From Chaunax sp. Z400 (lineage: Eukaryota > Chordata > Actinopteri > Lophiiformes > Chaunacidae): 64,000 nucleotides of DNA. Position 1 is the stretch's first letter, and the number at the start of each line of letters is the position of its first letter. Shown here one piece after another: positions 54,055 to 64,000 of this stretch. The notes below the pieces were generated by a model, which worked only from the letters and a program-made list of their open reading frames with translations, was not told where the DNA came from and did no database searches. The stretch spans positions 24,827,399 to 24,891,398 of the forward strand of contig CM075195.1 of the NCBI GenBank assembly GCA_037577475.1, in the 5' to 3' direction. The position numbers and the translations under genes are program-made.

Positions 54055-54983
54055 GGACAGGTAGTTAGGTTAAGTGAACATGTTTCTGTTCCTTCCTTTT
54101 CCTATCAGTGTTTAGTTAGCATTTGACGAGAGAGTTAGCTCAGGATTTTTTTTGTTATTTTGGCCTTGGTTCTCCCTGAAGTCAAGCTTCATTTGCAAAA
54201 ACTACATTCACATCTTTGTAGCAATTATTGTAATTAATGTTCCCTTCTATAAAAGAAACATTGTAACTAGCAGTTGTTAATAGTAACCGCTGTGTTTTCA
54301 GCACTTCGCATGAAGCATAGGGGTGAGCTGCCATTTTTTTTACTATTTTGTTTTGTTTTCGGACAGGTAGTTAGGTTAAGTGAACATGTTTCTGTTCCTT
54401 CCTTTTCCTATCAGTGTTTAGTTAGCATTTGGCGAGAGAGTTAGCTCAGGATTTTGTTTGTTATTTTGGCCTTGGTTCTCCCTGAAGTCAAGCTTCATTT
54501 GCAAAAACTACATTCACATCTTTGTAGCAATTATTGTAAATAATGTTCCCTTCTATAAAAGAAACATTGTAACTAGCAGTTGTTAATTGGAACCGCTGTG
54601 TTTTCAGCACTTAGCATGAAGCGTAGGGGTGAGCTGCCATTTTTTTTACTGTTTTGTTTTGTTTTCGGACAGGTAGTTAGGTTAAGTGAACATGTTTCTG
54701 TTTCCTTTCTGTTCCTTCCTTTTCCTATCAGTGTTTAGTTAGCATTTGACGAGAGACTTACCTCAGGATTTTGTTTGTTATTTTGGCCTTGGTTCTCCCT
54801 GAAGTCAAGCTTCATTTGCAAAAACTACATTCACATCTTTGTAGCAATTATTGTAAATAATGTTCCCTTCTATAAAAGAAACATTGTAACTAGCAGTTGT
54901 TAATTGGAACCGCTGTGTTTTCAGCACTTAGCATGAAGCGTAGGGGTGAGCTGCCATTTTTTTTACTGTTTTGTTTTGTTTTC

Positions 54984-55150
54984 GGACAGGTAGTTAGGTT
55001 AAGTGAACATGTTTCTGTTTCCTTTCTGTTCCTTCCTTTTCCTATCAGTGTTTAGTTAGCATTTGTTAATTGGAACCGCTGTGTTTTCAGCACTTAGCAT
55101 GAAGCGTAGGGGTGAGCTGCCATTTTTTTTTACTGTTTTGTTTTGTTTTC
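54984..55150 (+). repeat. Truncated monomer, 167 bp (duplicate of 51883)
   Basis: It is the 3,101-bp counterpart of the unit at 51883, with the same deletion junction and the plain T-run. It is the fourth and last deleted unit in the window. Confidence 0.92.
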
Positions 55151-55763
55151 GGACAGGTAGTTAGGTTAAGTGAACATGTTTCTGTTCCTTCCTTTTCCTA
55201 TCAGTGTTTAGTTAGCATTTGACGAGAGAGTTAGCTCAGGATTTTGTTTGTTATTTTGGCCTTGGTTCTCCCTGAAGTCAAGCTTCATTTGCAAAAACTA
55301 CATTCACATCTTTGTAGCAATTATTGTAATTAATGTTCCCTTCTATAAAAGAAACATTGTAACTAGCAGTTGTTAATAGTAACCGCTGTGTTTTCAGCAC
55401 TTCGCATGAAGCGTAGGGGTGAGTTGCCATTTTTTTTACTATTTTGTTTTGTTTTCGGACAGGTAGTTAGGTTAAGTGAACATGTTTCTGTTCCTTCCTT
55501 TTCCTATCAGTGTTTAGTTAGCATTTGGCGAGAGAGTTAGCTCAGGATTTTGTTTGTTATTTTGGCCTTGGTTCTCCCTGAAGTCAAGCTTCATTTGCAA
55601 AAACTACATTCACATCTTTGTAGCAATTATTGTAAATAATGTTCCCTTCTATAAAAGAAACATTGTAACTAGCAGTTGTTAATAGGAACCGCTGTGTTTT
55701 CAGCACTTAGCATGAAGCGTAGGGGTGAGCTGCCATTTTTTTTTACTGTTTTGTTTTGTTTTC

Positions 55764-57794
55764 GGACAGGTAGTTAGGTTAAGTGAACATGTTTCTGTTC
55801 CTTCCTTTTCCTATCAGTGTTTAGTTAGCATTTGACGAGAGAGTTAGCTCAGGATTTTGTTTGTTATTTTGGCATTGGTTCTCCCTGAAATCAAGCTTCA
55901 TTTGCAAAAACTACATTCACATCTTTGTAGCAAAAATTGTAAATAATGTTCCCTTCTGTAAAAGAAACATTGTAACTAGCAGTTGTTAATAGGAACCGCT
56001 GTGTTTTCAGCACTTAGCATGAAGCGTAGGGGTGAGCTGCCATTTTTTTTTACTGTTTTGTTTTGTTTTCGGACAGGTAGTTAGGTTAAGTGAACATGTT
56101 TCTGTTCCTTCCTTTTCCTATCAGTGTTTAGTTAGCATTTGACGAGAGAGTTAGCTGAGGATTTTGTTTGTTATTTTGGCCTTGGTTCTCCCTGAAGTCA
56201 AGCTTCATTTGCAAAAACTACATTCACATCTTTGTAGCAATTATTGTAAATAATGTTCCCTTCTATAAAAGAAACATTGTAACTAGCAGTTGTTAATAGT
56301 AACCGCTGTGTTTTCAGCACTTCGCATGAAGCGTAGGGGTGAGCTGCCATTTTCTTTTTACTGTTTTGTTTTGTTTTCGGACAGGTAGTTAGGTTAAGTG
56401 AACATGTTTCTGTTCCTTCCTTTTCCTATCAGTGTTTAGTTAGCATTTGACGAGAGAGTTAGCTCAGGATTTTGTTTGTTATTTTGGCCTTGGTTCTCCC
56501 TGAAGTCAAGCTTCATTTGCAAAAACTACATTCACATCTTTGTAGCAATTATTGTAAATAATGTTCCCTTCTATAAAAGAAACATTGTAACTAGCAGTTG
56601 TTAATAGGAACCGCTGTGTTTTCAGCACTTCACATGAAGCGTAGGGGTGAGCTGCCATTTTTTTTTACTGTTTTGTTTTGTTTTCGGACAGGTAGTTAGG
56701 TTAAGTGAACATGTTTCTGTTCCTTCCTTTTCCTATCAGTGTTTAGTTAGCATTTGACGAGAGAGTTAGCTCAGGATTTTGTTTGTTATTTTGGCATTGG
56801 TTCTCCCTGAAATCAAGCTTCATTTGCAAAAACTACATTCACATATTTGTAGCAAAAATTGTAAATAATGTTCCCTTCTATAAAAGAAACATTGTAACTA
56901 GCAGTTGTTAATTGGAACCGCTGTGTTTTCAGCACTTAGCATGAAGCGTAGGGGTGAGCTGCCATTTTTTTTACTGTTTTGTTTTGTTTTCGGACAGGTA
57001 GTTTGGTTAAGTGAACATGTTTCTGTTCCTTCCTTTTCCTATCAGTGTTTAGTTAGCATTTGACGAGAGAGTTACCTCAGGATTTTGTTTGTTATTTTGG
57101 CCTTGGTTCTCCCTGAAGTCAAGCTTCATTTGCAAAAACTACATTCACATCTTTGTAGCAATTATTGTAAATAATGTTCCATTCTATAAAAGAAACATTG
57201 TAACTAGCAGTTGTTAATAGGAACCGCTGTGCTTTCAGCACTCAGCATGAAGCGTAGGGGTGAGCTGCCATTTTTTTTACTGTTTTGTTTTGTTTTCGGA
57301 CAGGTAGTTAGGTTAAGTGAACATGTTTCTGTTCCTTCCTTTTCCTATCAGTGTTTAGTTAGCATTTGACGAGAGAGTTACCTCAGGATTTTGTTTGTTA
57401 TTTTGGCCTTGGTTCTCCCTGAAGTCAAGCTTCATTTGCAAAAACTACATTCACATCTTTGTAGCAATTATTGTAAATAATGTTCCCTTCTATAAAAGAA
57501 ACATTGTAACTAGCAGTTGTTAATTGGAACCGCTGTGTTTTCAGCACTTAGCATGAAGCGTAGGGGTGAGCTGCCATTTTTTTTTACTGTTTTGTTTTGT
57601 TTTCGGACAGGTAGTTAGGTTAAGTGAACATGTTTCTGTTTCCTTTCTGTTCCTTCCTTTTCCTATCAGTGTTTAGTTAGCATTTGACGAGAGAGTTACC
57701 TCAGGATTTTGTTTGTTATTTTGGCCTTGGTTCTCCCTGAAGTCAAGCTTCATTTGCAAAAACTACATTTACATCTTTGTAGCAATTATTGTAA
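55764..57794 (+). repeat. 4,011-bp-offset duplication, copy 1
   Basis: Heads lie at 55764 (CTGAAATC, TTCTGTAAAAG), 56071 (GTTAGCTGAGG, CTTCGCATG, C-interrupted T-run), 56379 (CTTCACATG), 56686 (CACATATTTG), 56992 (TAGTTTGG, GCTTTCAGCACTCAGC), 57298 and 57605 (long tract, CTACATTTACATC). All seven recur at +4,011. One substitution was noticed: GTTCCATTC at 57181 versus GTTCCCTTC in copy 2. The match ends at 57795 (GTAAATAAT versus GTAATTAAT at 61806). Confidence 0.9.
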
Positions 57795-59774
57795 ATAATG
57801 TTCCCTTCTATAAAAGAAACATTGTAACTAGCAGTTGTTAATAGGAACCGCTGTGTTTTCAGCACTTAGCATGAAGCGTAGGGGTGAGCTGCCATTTTTT
57901 TTTACTGTTTTGTTTTGTTTTCGGACAGGTAGTTAGGTTAAGTGAACATATTTCTGTTCCTTCCTTTTCCTATCAGTGTTTAGTTAGAATTTGACGAGAG
58001 AGTTAGCTCAGGATTTTGTTTGTTATTTTGGCCTTTGTTCTCCCTGAAGTCAAGCTTCATTTGCAAAAACTACATTCACATCTTTGTAGCAATTATTGTA
58101 ATTAATGTTCCCTTCTATAAAAGAAACATTGTAACTAGCAGTTGTTAATAGTAACCGCTGTGTTTTCAGCACTTCGCATGAAGCGTAGGGGTGAGCTTTC
58201 ATTTTCTTTTTACTGTTTTGTTTTGTTTTCGGACAGGTAGTTAGGTTAAGTGAACATGTTTCTGTTCCTTCCTTTTCCTATCAGTGTTTAGTTAGCATTT
58301 GACGAGAGAGTTAGCTCAGGATTTTGTTTGTTATTTTGGCCTTGGTTCTCCCTGAAGTCAAGCTTCATTTGCAAAAACTACATTCACATCTTTGTAGCAA
58401 TTATTGTAAATAATGTTCCCTTCTATAAAAGAAACATTGTAACTAGCAGTTGTTAATAGGAACCGCTGTGTTTTCAGCACTTAGCATGAAGCGTAGGGGT
58501 GAGCTGCCATTTTTTTTTACTGTTTTGTTTTGTTTTCGGACAGGTAGTTAGGTTAAGTGAACATGTTTCTGTTCCTTCCTTTTCCTATCAGTGTTTAGTT
58601 AGCATTTGACGAGAGAGTTAGCTCAGGATTTTGTTTGTTATTTTGGCCTTGGTTCTCCCTGAAGTCAAGCTTCATTTGCAAAAACTACATTCACATCTTT
58701 GTAGCAATTATTGTAAATAATGTTCCCTTCTATAAAAGAAACATTGTAACTAGCAGTTGTTAATAGGAACCGCTGTGTTTTCAGCACTTAGCATGAAGCG
58801 TAGGGGTGAGCTGCCATTTTTTTTACTGTTTTGTTTTGTTTTCGGACAGGTAGTTAGGTTAAGTGAACATGTTTCTGTTCCTTCCTTTTCCTATCAGTGT
58901 TTAGTTAGCATTTGACGAGAGAGTTACCTCAGGATTTTGTTTGTTATTTTGGCCTTGGTTCTCCCTGAAGTCAAGCTTCATTTGCAAAAACTACATTCAC
59001 ATCTTTGTAGCAATTATTGTAAATAATGTTCCCTTCTATAAAAGAAACATTGTAACTAGCAGTTGTTAATAGGAACCGCTGTGCTTTCAGCACTCAGCAT
59101 GAAGCGTAGGGGTGAGCTGCCATTTTTTTTTACTGTTTTGTTTTGTTTTCGGACAGGTAGTTAGGTTAAGTGAACATGTTTCTGTTCCTTCCTTTTCCTA
59201 TCAGTGTTTAGTTAGCAGTTGACGAGAGAGTTACCTCAGGATTTTGTTTGTTATTTTGGCCTTGGTTCTCCCTGAAGTCAAGCTTCATTTGCAAAAACTA
59301 CATTCACATCTTTGTAGCAATTATTGTAAATAATGTTCCCTTCTATAAAAGAAACACTGTAACTAGCAGTTGTTAATTGGAACCGCTGTGTTTTCAGCAC
59401 TTAGCATGAAGCGTAGGGGTGAGCTGCCATTTTTTTTACTGTTTTGTTTTGTTTTCGGACAGGTAGTTAGGTTAAGTGAACATGTTTCTGTTTCCTTTCT
59501 GTTCCTTCCTTTTCCTATCAGTGTTTAGTTAGCATTTGACGAGAGAGTTACCTCAGGATTTTGTTTGTTATTTTGGCCTTGGTTCTCCCTGAAGTCAAGC
59601 TTCATTTGCAAAAACTACATTCACATCTTTGTAGCAATTATTGTAAATAATGTTCCCTTCTATAAAAGAAACATTGTAACTAGCAGTTGTTAATAGGAAC
59701 CGCTGTGTTTTCAGCACTTAGCATGAAGCGTAGGGGTGAGCTGCCATTTTTTTTTACTGTTTTGTTTTGTTTTC
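57795..59774 (+). repeat. Right-zone monomers between the 4,011-bp copies
   Basis: This holds the tail of the unit at 57605 and heads at 57923 (AACATATTTC, TTAGAATTTG, GGCCTTTG, GTAATTAATG, GAGCTTTCATT), 58231, 58538, 58844 (GCTTTCAGCACTCAGC), 59151 (TTAGCAGTTGACG, AAACACTG) and 59457 (long tract). The unit at 57923 is strongly marked, and its marks recur in the unit at 62560, 4,637 bp later, except GAGCTTTCATT, which has the normal GAGCTGCCATT there. The units at 58231 and 58538 are nearly plain consensus monomers. Confidence 0.87.
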
Positions 59775-61805
59775 GGACAGGTAGTTAGGTTAAGTGAACA
59801 TGTTTCTGTTCCTTCCTTTTCCTATCAGTGTTTAGTTAGCATTTGACGAGAGAGTTAGCTCAGGATTTTGTTTGTTATTTTGGCATTGGTTCTCCCTGAA
59901 ATCAAGCTTCATTTGCAAAAACTACATTCACATCTTTGTAGCAAAAATTGTAAATAATGTTCCCTTCTGTAAAAGAAACATTGTAACTAGCAGTTGTTAA
60001 TAGGAACCGCTGTGTTTTCAGCACTTAGCATGAAGCGTAGGGGTGAGCTGCCATTTTTTTTTACTGTTTTGTTTTGTTTTCGGACAGGTAGTTAGGTTAA
60101 GTGAACATGTTTCTGTTCCTTCCTTTTCCTATCAGTGTTTAGTTAGCATTTGACGAGAGAGTTAGCTGAGGATTTTGTTTGTTATTTTGGCCTTGGTTCT
60201 CCCTGAAGTCAAGCTTCATTTGCAAAAACTACATTCACATCTTTGTAGCAATTATTGTAAATAATGTTCCCTTCTATAAAAGAAACATTGTAACTAGCAG
60301 TTGTTAATAGTAACCGCTGTGTTTTCAGCACTTCGCATGAAGCGTAGGGGTGAGCTGCCATTTTCTTTTTACTGTTTTGTTTTGTTTTCGGACAGGTAGT
60401 TAGGTTAAGTGAACATGTTTCTGTTCCTTCCTTTTCCTATCAGTGTTTAGTTAGCATTTGACGAGAGAGTTAGCTCAGGATTTTGTTTGTTATTTTGGCC
60501 TTGGTTCTCCCTGAAGTCAAGCTTCATTTGCAAAAACTACATTCACATCTTTGTAGCAATTATTGTAAATAATGTTCCCTTCTATAAAAGAAACATTGTA
60601 ACTAGCAGTTGTTAATAGGAACCGCTGTGTTTTCAGCACTTCACATGAAGCGTAGGGGTGAGCTGCCATTTTTTTTTACTGTTTTGTTTTGTTTTCGGAC
60701 AGGTAGTTAGGTTAAGTGAACATGTTTCTGTTCCTTCCTTTTCCTATCAGTGTTTAGTTAGCATTTGACGAGAGAGTTAGCTCAGGATTTTGTTTGTTAT
60801 TTTGGCATTGGTTCTCCCTGAAATCAAGCTTCATTTGCAAAAACTACATTCACATATTTGTAGCAAAAATTGTAAATAATGTTCCCTTCTATAAAAGAAA
60901 CATTGTAACTAGCAGTTGTTAATTGGAACCGCTGTGTTTTCAGCACTTAGCATGAAGCGTAGGGGTGAGCTGCCATTTTTTTTACTGTTTTGTTTTGTTT
61001 TCGGACAGGTAGTTTGGTTAAGTGAACATGTTTCTGTTCCTTCCTTTTCCTATCAGTGTTTAGTTAGCATTTGACGAGAGAGTTACCTCAGGATTTTGTT
61101 TGTTATTTTGGCCTTGGTTCTCCCTGAAGTCAAGCTTCATTTGCAAAAACTACATTCACATCTTTGTAGCAATTATTGTAAATAATGTTCCCTTCTATAA
61201 AAGAAACATTGTAACTAGCAGTTGTTAATAGGAACCGCTGTGCTTTCAGCACTCAGCATGAAGCGTAGGGGTGAGCTGCCATTTTTTTTACTGTTTTGTT
61301 TTGTTTTCGGACAGGTAGTTAGGTTAAGTGAACATGTTTCTGTTCCTTCCTTTTCCTATCAGTGTTTAGTTAGCATTTGACGAGAGAGTTACCTCAGGAT
61401 TTTGTTTGTTATTTTGGCCTTGGTTCTCCCTGAAGTCAAGCTTCATTTGCAAAAACTACATTCACATCTTTGTAGCAATTATTGTAAATAATGTTCCCTT
61501 CTATAAAAGAAACATTGTAACTAGCAGTTGTTAATTGGAACCGCTGTGTTTTCAGCACTTAGCATGAAGCGTAGGGGTGAGCTGCCATTTTTTTTTACTG
61601 TTTTGTTTTGTTTTCGGACAGGTAGTTAGGTTAAGTGAACATGTTTCTGTTTCCTTTCTGTTCCTTCCTTTTCCTATCAGTGTTTAGTTAGCATTTGACG
61701 AGAGAGTTACCTCAGGATTTTGTTTGTTATTTTGGCCTTGGTTCTCCCTGAAGTCAAGCTTCATTTGCAAAAACTACATTTACATCTTTGTAGCAATTAT
61801 TGTAA
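59775..61805 (+). repeat. 4,011-bp-offset duplication, copy 2
   Basis: Heads lie at 59775, 60082, 60390, 60697, 61003, 61309 and 61616, each 4,011 bp after copy 1 and with the same private variants (TTCTGTAAAAG, GTTAGCTGAGG, CACATATTTG, TAGTTTGG, CTACATTTACATC). The last unit is a hybrid: from 61806 it switches to GTAATTAATG, AATAGTAACC, CTTCGCATG and a C-interrupted T-run, the tail belonging to the following monomer class in copy 1 (57923). Confidence 0.9.
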
Positions 61806-62559
61806 TTAATGTTCCCTTCTATAAAAGAAACATTGTAACTAGCAGTTGTTAATAGTAACCGCTGTGTTTTCAGCACTTCGCATGAAGCGTAGGGGTGAGC
61901 TGCCATTTTCTTTTTACTGTTTTGTTTTGTTTTCGGACAGGTAGTTAGGTTAAGTGAACATGTTTCTGTTCCTTCCTTTTCCTATCAGTGTTTAGTTAGC
62001 ATTTGACGAGAGAGTTACCTCAGGATTTTGTTTGTTATTTTGGCCTTGGTTCTCCCTGAAGTCAAGCTTCATTTGCAAAAACTACATTCACATCTTTGTA
62101 GCAATTATTGTAAATAATGTTCCCTTCTATAAAAGAAACATTGTAACTAGCAGTTGTTAATTGGAACCGCTGTGTTTTCAGCACTTAGCATGAAGCGTAG
62201 GGGTGAGCTGCCATTTTTTTTTACTGTTTTGTTTTGTTTTCGGATAGGTAGTTAGGTTAAGTGAACATGTTTCTGTTTCCTTTCTGTTCCTTCCTTTTCC
62301 TATCAGTGTTTAGTTAGCATTTGACGAGAGAGTTACCTCAGGATTTTGTTTGTTATTTTGGCCTTGGTTCTCCCTGAAGTCAAGCTTCATTTGCAAAAAC
62401 TACATTTACATCTTTGTAGCAATTATTGTAAATAATGTTCCCTTCTATAAAAGAAACATTGTAACTAGCAGTTGTTAATAGGAACCGCTGTGTTTTCAGC
62501 ACTTAGCATGAAGCGTAGGGGTGAGCTGCCATTTTTTTTTACTGTTTTGTTTTGTTTTC
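61309..62559 (+). repeat. Local two-monomer duplication (626-bp offset)
   Basis: The units at 61309 and 61616 are followed by the same pair at 61935 and 62242, 626 bp on. Both second members have the long pyrimidine tract and CTACATTTACATC. The unit at 62242 has a private GGATAGG head. The hybrid tail of the 61616 unit is the crossover scar. From 61935 the sequence follows copy 1 at an offset of 4,637 bp (4,011 plus 626) through the marked unit at 62560. Confidence 0.87.
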
Positions 62560-64000
62560 GGACAGGTAGTTAGGTTAAGTGAACATATTTCTGTTCCTTC
62601 CTTTTCCTATCAGTGTTTAGTTAGAATTTGACGAGAGAGTTAGCTCAGGATTTTGTTTGTTATTTTGGCCTTTGTTCTCCCTGAAGTCAAGCTTCATTTG
62701 CAAAAACTACATTCACATCTTTGTAGCAATTATTGTAATTAATGTTCCCTTCTATAAAAGAAACATTGTAACTAGCAGTTGTTAATAGTAACCGCTGTGT
62801 TTTCAGCACTTCGCATGAAGCGTAGGGGTGAGCTGCCATTTTCTTTTTACTGTTTTGTTTTGTTTTCGGACAGGTAGTTAGGTTAAGTGAACATGTTTCT
62901 GTTCCTTCCTTTTCCTATCAGTGTTTAGTTAGCATTTGACGAGAGAGTTAGCTCAGGATTTTGTTTGTTATTTTGGCCTTGGTTCTCCCTGAAGTCAAGC
63001 TTCATTTGCAAAAACTACATTCACATCTTTGTAGCAATTATTGTAAATAATGTTCCCTTCTATAAAAGAAACATTGTAACTAGCAGTTGTTAATAGGAAC
63101 CGCTGTGTTTTCAGCACTTCACATGAAGCGTAGGGGTGAGCTGCCATTTCTTTTTACTGTTTTGTTTTGTTTTCGGACAGGTAGTTAGGTTAAGTGAACA
63201 TGTTTCTGTTCCTTCCTTTTCCTATCAGTGTTTAGTTAGCATTTGACGAGAGAGTTACCTCAGGATTTTGTTTGTTATTTTCGCCTTGGTTCTTCCTGAA
63301 GTCAAGCTTCATTTGCAAAAACTACATTCACATCTTTGTAGCAATTATTGTAAATAATGTTCCCTTCTATAAAAGAAACATTGTAACTAGCAGTTGTTAA
63401 TTGGAACCGCTGTGTTTTCAGCACTTAGCATGAAGCGTAGGGGTGAGCTGCCATTTTTTTTACTGTTTTGTTTTGTTTTCGGACAGGTAGTTAGGTTAAG
63501 TGAACATGTTTCTGTTCCTTCCTTTTCCTATCAGTGTTTAGTTAGCATTTGGCGAGAGAGTTAACTCAGGATTTTGTTTGTTATTTTGGCCTTGGTTCTC
63601 CCTGAAGTCAAGCTTCATTTGCAAAAACTACATTCACATCTTTGTAGCAATTATTGTAAATAATGTTCCCTTCTATAAAAGAAACATTGTAACTAGCAGT
63701 TGTTAATAGTAACCGCTGTGTTTTCAGCACTTCGCATGAAGCGTAGGGGTGAGCTGCCATTTTCTTTTTACTGTTTTGTTTTGTTTTCGGACAGGTAGTT
63801 AGGTTAAGTGAACATGTTTCTGTTCCTTCCTTTTCCTATCAGTGTTTAGTTAGCATTTGACGAGAGAGTTACCTCAGGATTTTGTTTGTTATTTTGGCCT
63901 TGGTTCTCCCTGAAGTCAAGCTTCATTTGCAAAAACTACATTCACATCTTTGTAGCAATTATTGTAAATAATGTTCCCTTCAATAAAAGAAATATTGTAA
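62560..64000 (+). repeat. Right end of the window, monomers to the cut
   Basis: Heads lie at 62560, 62868 (CTTCACATG, TTTCTTTTTAC), 63175 (TATTTTCGCC, TTCTTCC), 63481 (TTTGGCGAG, GTTAACTCAGG, CTTCGCATG) and 63789, which is cut after 212 bases. The last 20 bases read CAATAAAAGAAATATTG where every other monomer has a form of CTATAAAAGAAA(C/G)ATTG. That gives two changes (63982 and 63993) not seen elsewhere in the window. The array clearly continues past 64000. Confidence 0.9.

Larger units (their letters stand above)
52655..55755 (+). repeat. 3,101-bp tandem duplication, copy 2
   Basis: Heads lie at 52663, 52969, 53275, 53582, 53888, 54055, 54361, 54667, 54984, 55151 and 55457, all exactly 3,101 bp after copy 1. 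The match continues about 134 bp past the unit end, to 55889, where CTGAAATC replaces the CTGAAGTC seen at 52789. Beyond that the sequence belongs to the next HOR. Retention of every private variant of copy 1 makes this one of the youngest-looking duplications in the window. Confidence 0.92.
1..64000 (+). repeat. Tandem satellite array, ~306-bp monomer, spanning the window
   Basis: The head box GGACAGGTAG (or a close variant) recurs 201 times, from position 9 to 63789, at spacings of 305-308 bp for standard units. Spacing is 312 with an extra GTTTT, about 317-318 with a long pyrimidine tract, 508-509 where a Y fragment is joined to the divergent V unit, and 167 for deleted units. All units face the same way and no inverted copy was found. 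The array runs off both window ends, so its true size is unknown. A canonical monomer has stop codons in all three forward frames (TAG and TGA in the head and GCATTTGACG regions) and in all three reverse frames, so it is non-coding. The organisation, with monomer variants in multi-monomer higher-order units, is typical of eukaryotic heterochromatic satellites. A centromeric location is inference only. Confidence 0.98.

Noticed and set aside
2..64000. A minus-strand ORF of about 26 codons (ATGAAGCTTGAC... read from the HindIII region to GTTAGC) present in nearly every monomer
   Set aside because: It is short, preceded by an in-frame stop four codons upstream, varies freely between monomers (TTAGCTC/TTACCTC, GCAAA/ACAAA next to it) and has no supporting context. 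Repetition by itself produces the recurrence.
1..64000. TTAGGTTA in the head region resembles a telomeric TTAGG-type unit
   Set aside because: It occurs once per 306-bp monomer as GTAGTTAGGTTAAG and never as a tandem run, so it is chance similarity.
1..64000. CENP-B box-like motif
   Set aside because: I looked for the TTCG....A..CGGG pattern. CGGACAGG and TTCGG are present, but the required spacing and CGGG core are not, so no CENP-B box can be claimed.
1..64000. CRISPR array
   Set aside because: There are no short conserved repeats separated by unique spacers. The whole 306-bp unit repeats, including everything between conserved blocks.
1..64000. TATAAAAG as a promoter in each monomer, or Pol III A/B boxes (GGTTCTCCCTGAAG)
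   Set aside because: The TATA-like motif is common in AT-rich DNA and there is no other core-promoter evidence. GGTTCTCCC lacks the invariant parts of a B box (GGTTCGA..CC) and no matching A box is placed upstream.
1..64000. Inverted monomers or palindromes at zone boundaries
   Set aside because: Landmarks were followed across the whole window and always read in the same direction. No reverse-oriented unit was seen.
1..64000. A transposon or gene inserted in the array
   Set aside because: No interval between head boxes exceeds 509 bp, and each of the longer ones (477-509 bp) is explained by the Y-V or Y-chimera fusion, so there is no room for an insertion.

Overview
The whole 64 kb window is one tandem satellite-DNA array. 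It is made of about 215 head-to-tail units of a roughly 306-bp, AT-rich monomer, all in the same orientation. I see no gene, RNA gene, intact mobile element, CRISPR array or unique single-copy stretch. Multi-kilobase arrays with higher-order repeats (HORs) of this kind are typical of eukaryotic centromeric, pericentromeric or subtelomeric heterochromatin. The species cannot be named from the sequence. Every monomer interrupts all six reading frames, so the array is non-coding.

Units are numbered here from the conserved head box GGACAGGTAG. There are 201 head boxes; the last unit is cut by the window end. There are also 13 copies of a divergent variant called V, and one V/canonical chimera, none of which has a head box. 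In order, a canonical monomer holds the head box, a pyrimidine-rich stretch, GCATTTGACGAGAGAGTTA(G/C)CTC, a HindIII site (AAGCTT), a TATAAAAG motif, CCGCTGTGTTTTCAGCACTTA, a T-run of 7-10 and two or three GTTTT units. Variants recur in linked sets: 'S' has a 1-bp deletion (ATGTTCTG). 'A' has ATCGG before the head. 'K' has TTACCTC. 'T' has CATTTACAAA with GCAAAAATTG. 'L' has an 11-bp longer pyrimidine tract. 'Y' has CTACCAG, TCTTCC and CATCATTG. V is the most divergent.

Layout. 1-6548: mixed monomers with V1 and a duplicated dimer. 6549-12028: two copies of a 2,924-bp block. 12248-21578: a seven-monomer HOR of 2,356 bp ending in Y-V, plus four deletion derivatives of it. 21579-27311: an irregular 18-monomer stretch. 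27312-38896: a nine-monomer HOR of about 2,972 bp, as two full copies, one expanded by three monomers and one shortened by four. 37.5-47.1 kb: a 5,734-bp periodicity that nests a four-monomer insert into the nine-monomer HOR. 47404-49553: mixed right-hand monomers. 49554-55889: a 3,101-bp tandem duplication whose copies each contain two 167-bp truncated monomers. 55.5-64.0 kb: a 4,011-bp duplication with a secondary 4,637-bp offset and a local 626-bp duplication.

The array reads as a record of repeated unequal exchange. Insertions and deletions are whole numbers of monomers, hybrid monomers sit at the exchange points, and private variants travel with the copied blocks. There are two zones. 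The left one (to about 45 kb) has V, L, Y, S and A units. The right one (from about 41 kb, interleaved to 47 kb) lacks V and L and carries CTTCGCATG, AATAGTAACC, a C-interrupted T-run and a different long pyrimidine tract. All identities come from reading by eye and from constant landmark offsets, not from an alignment program.
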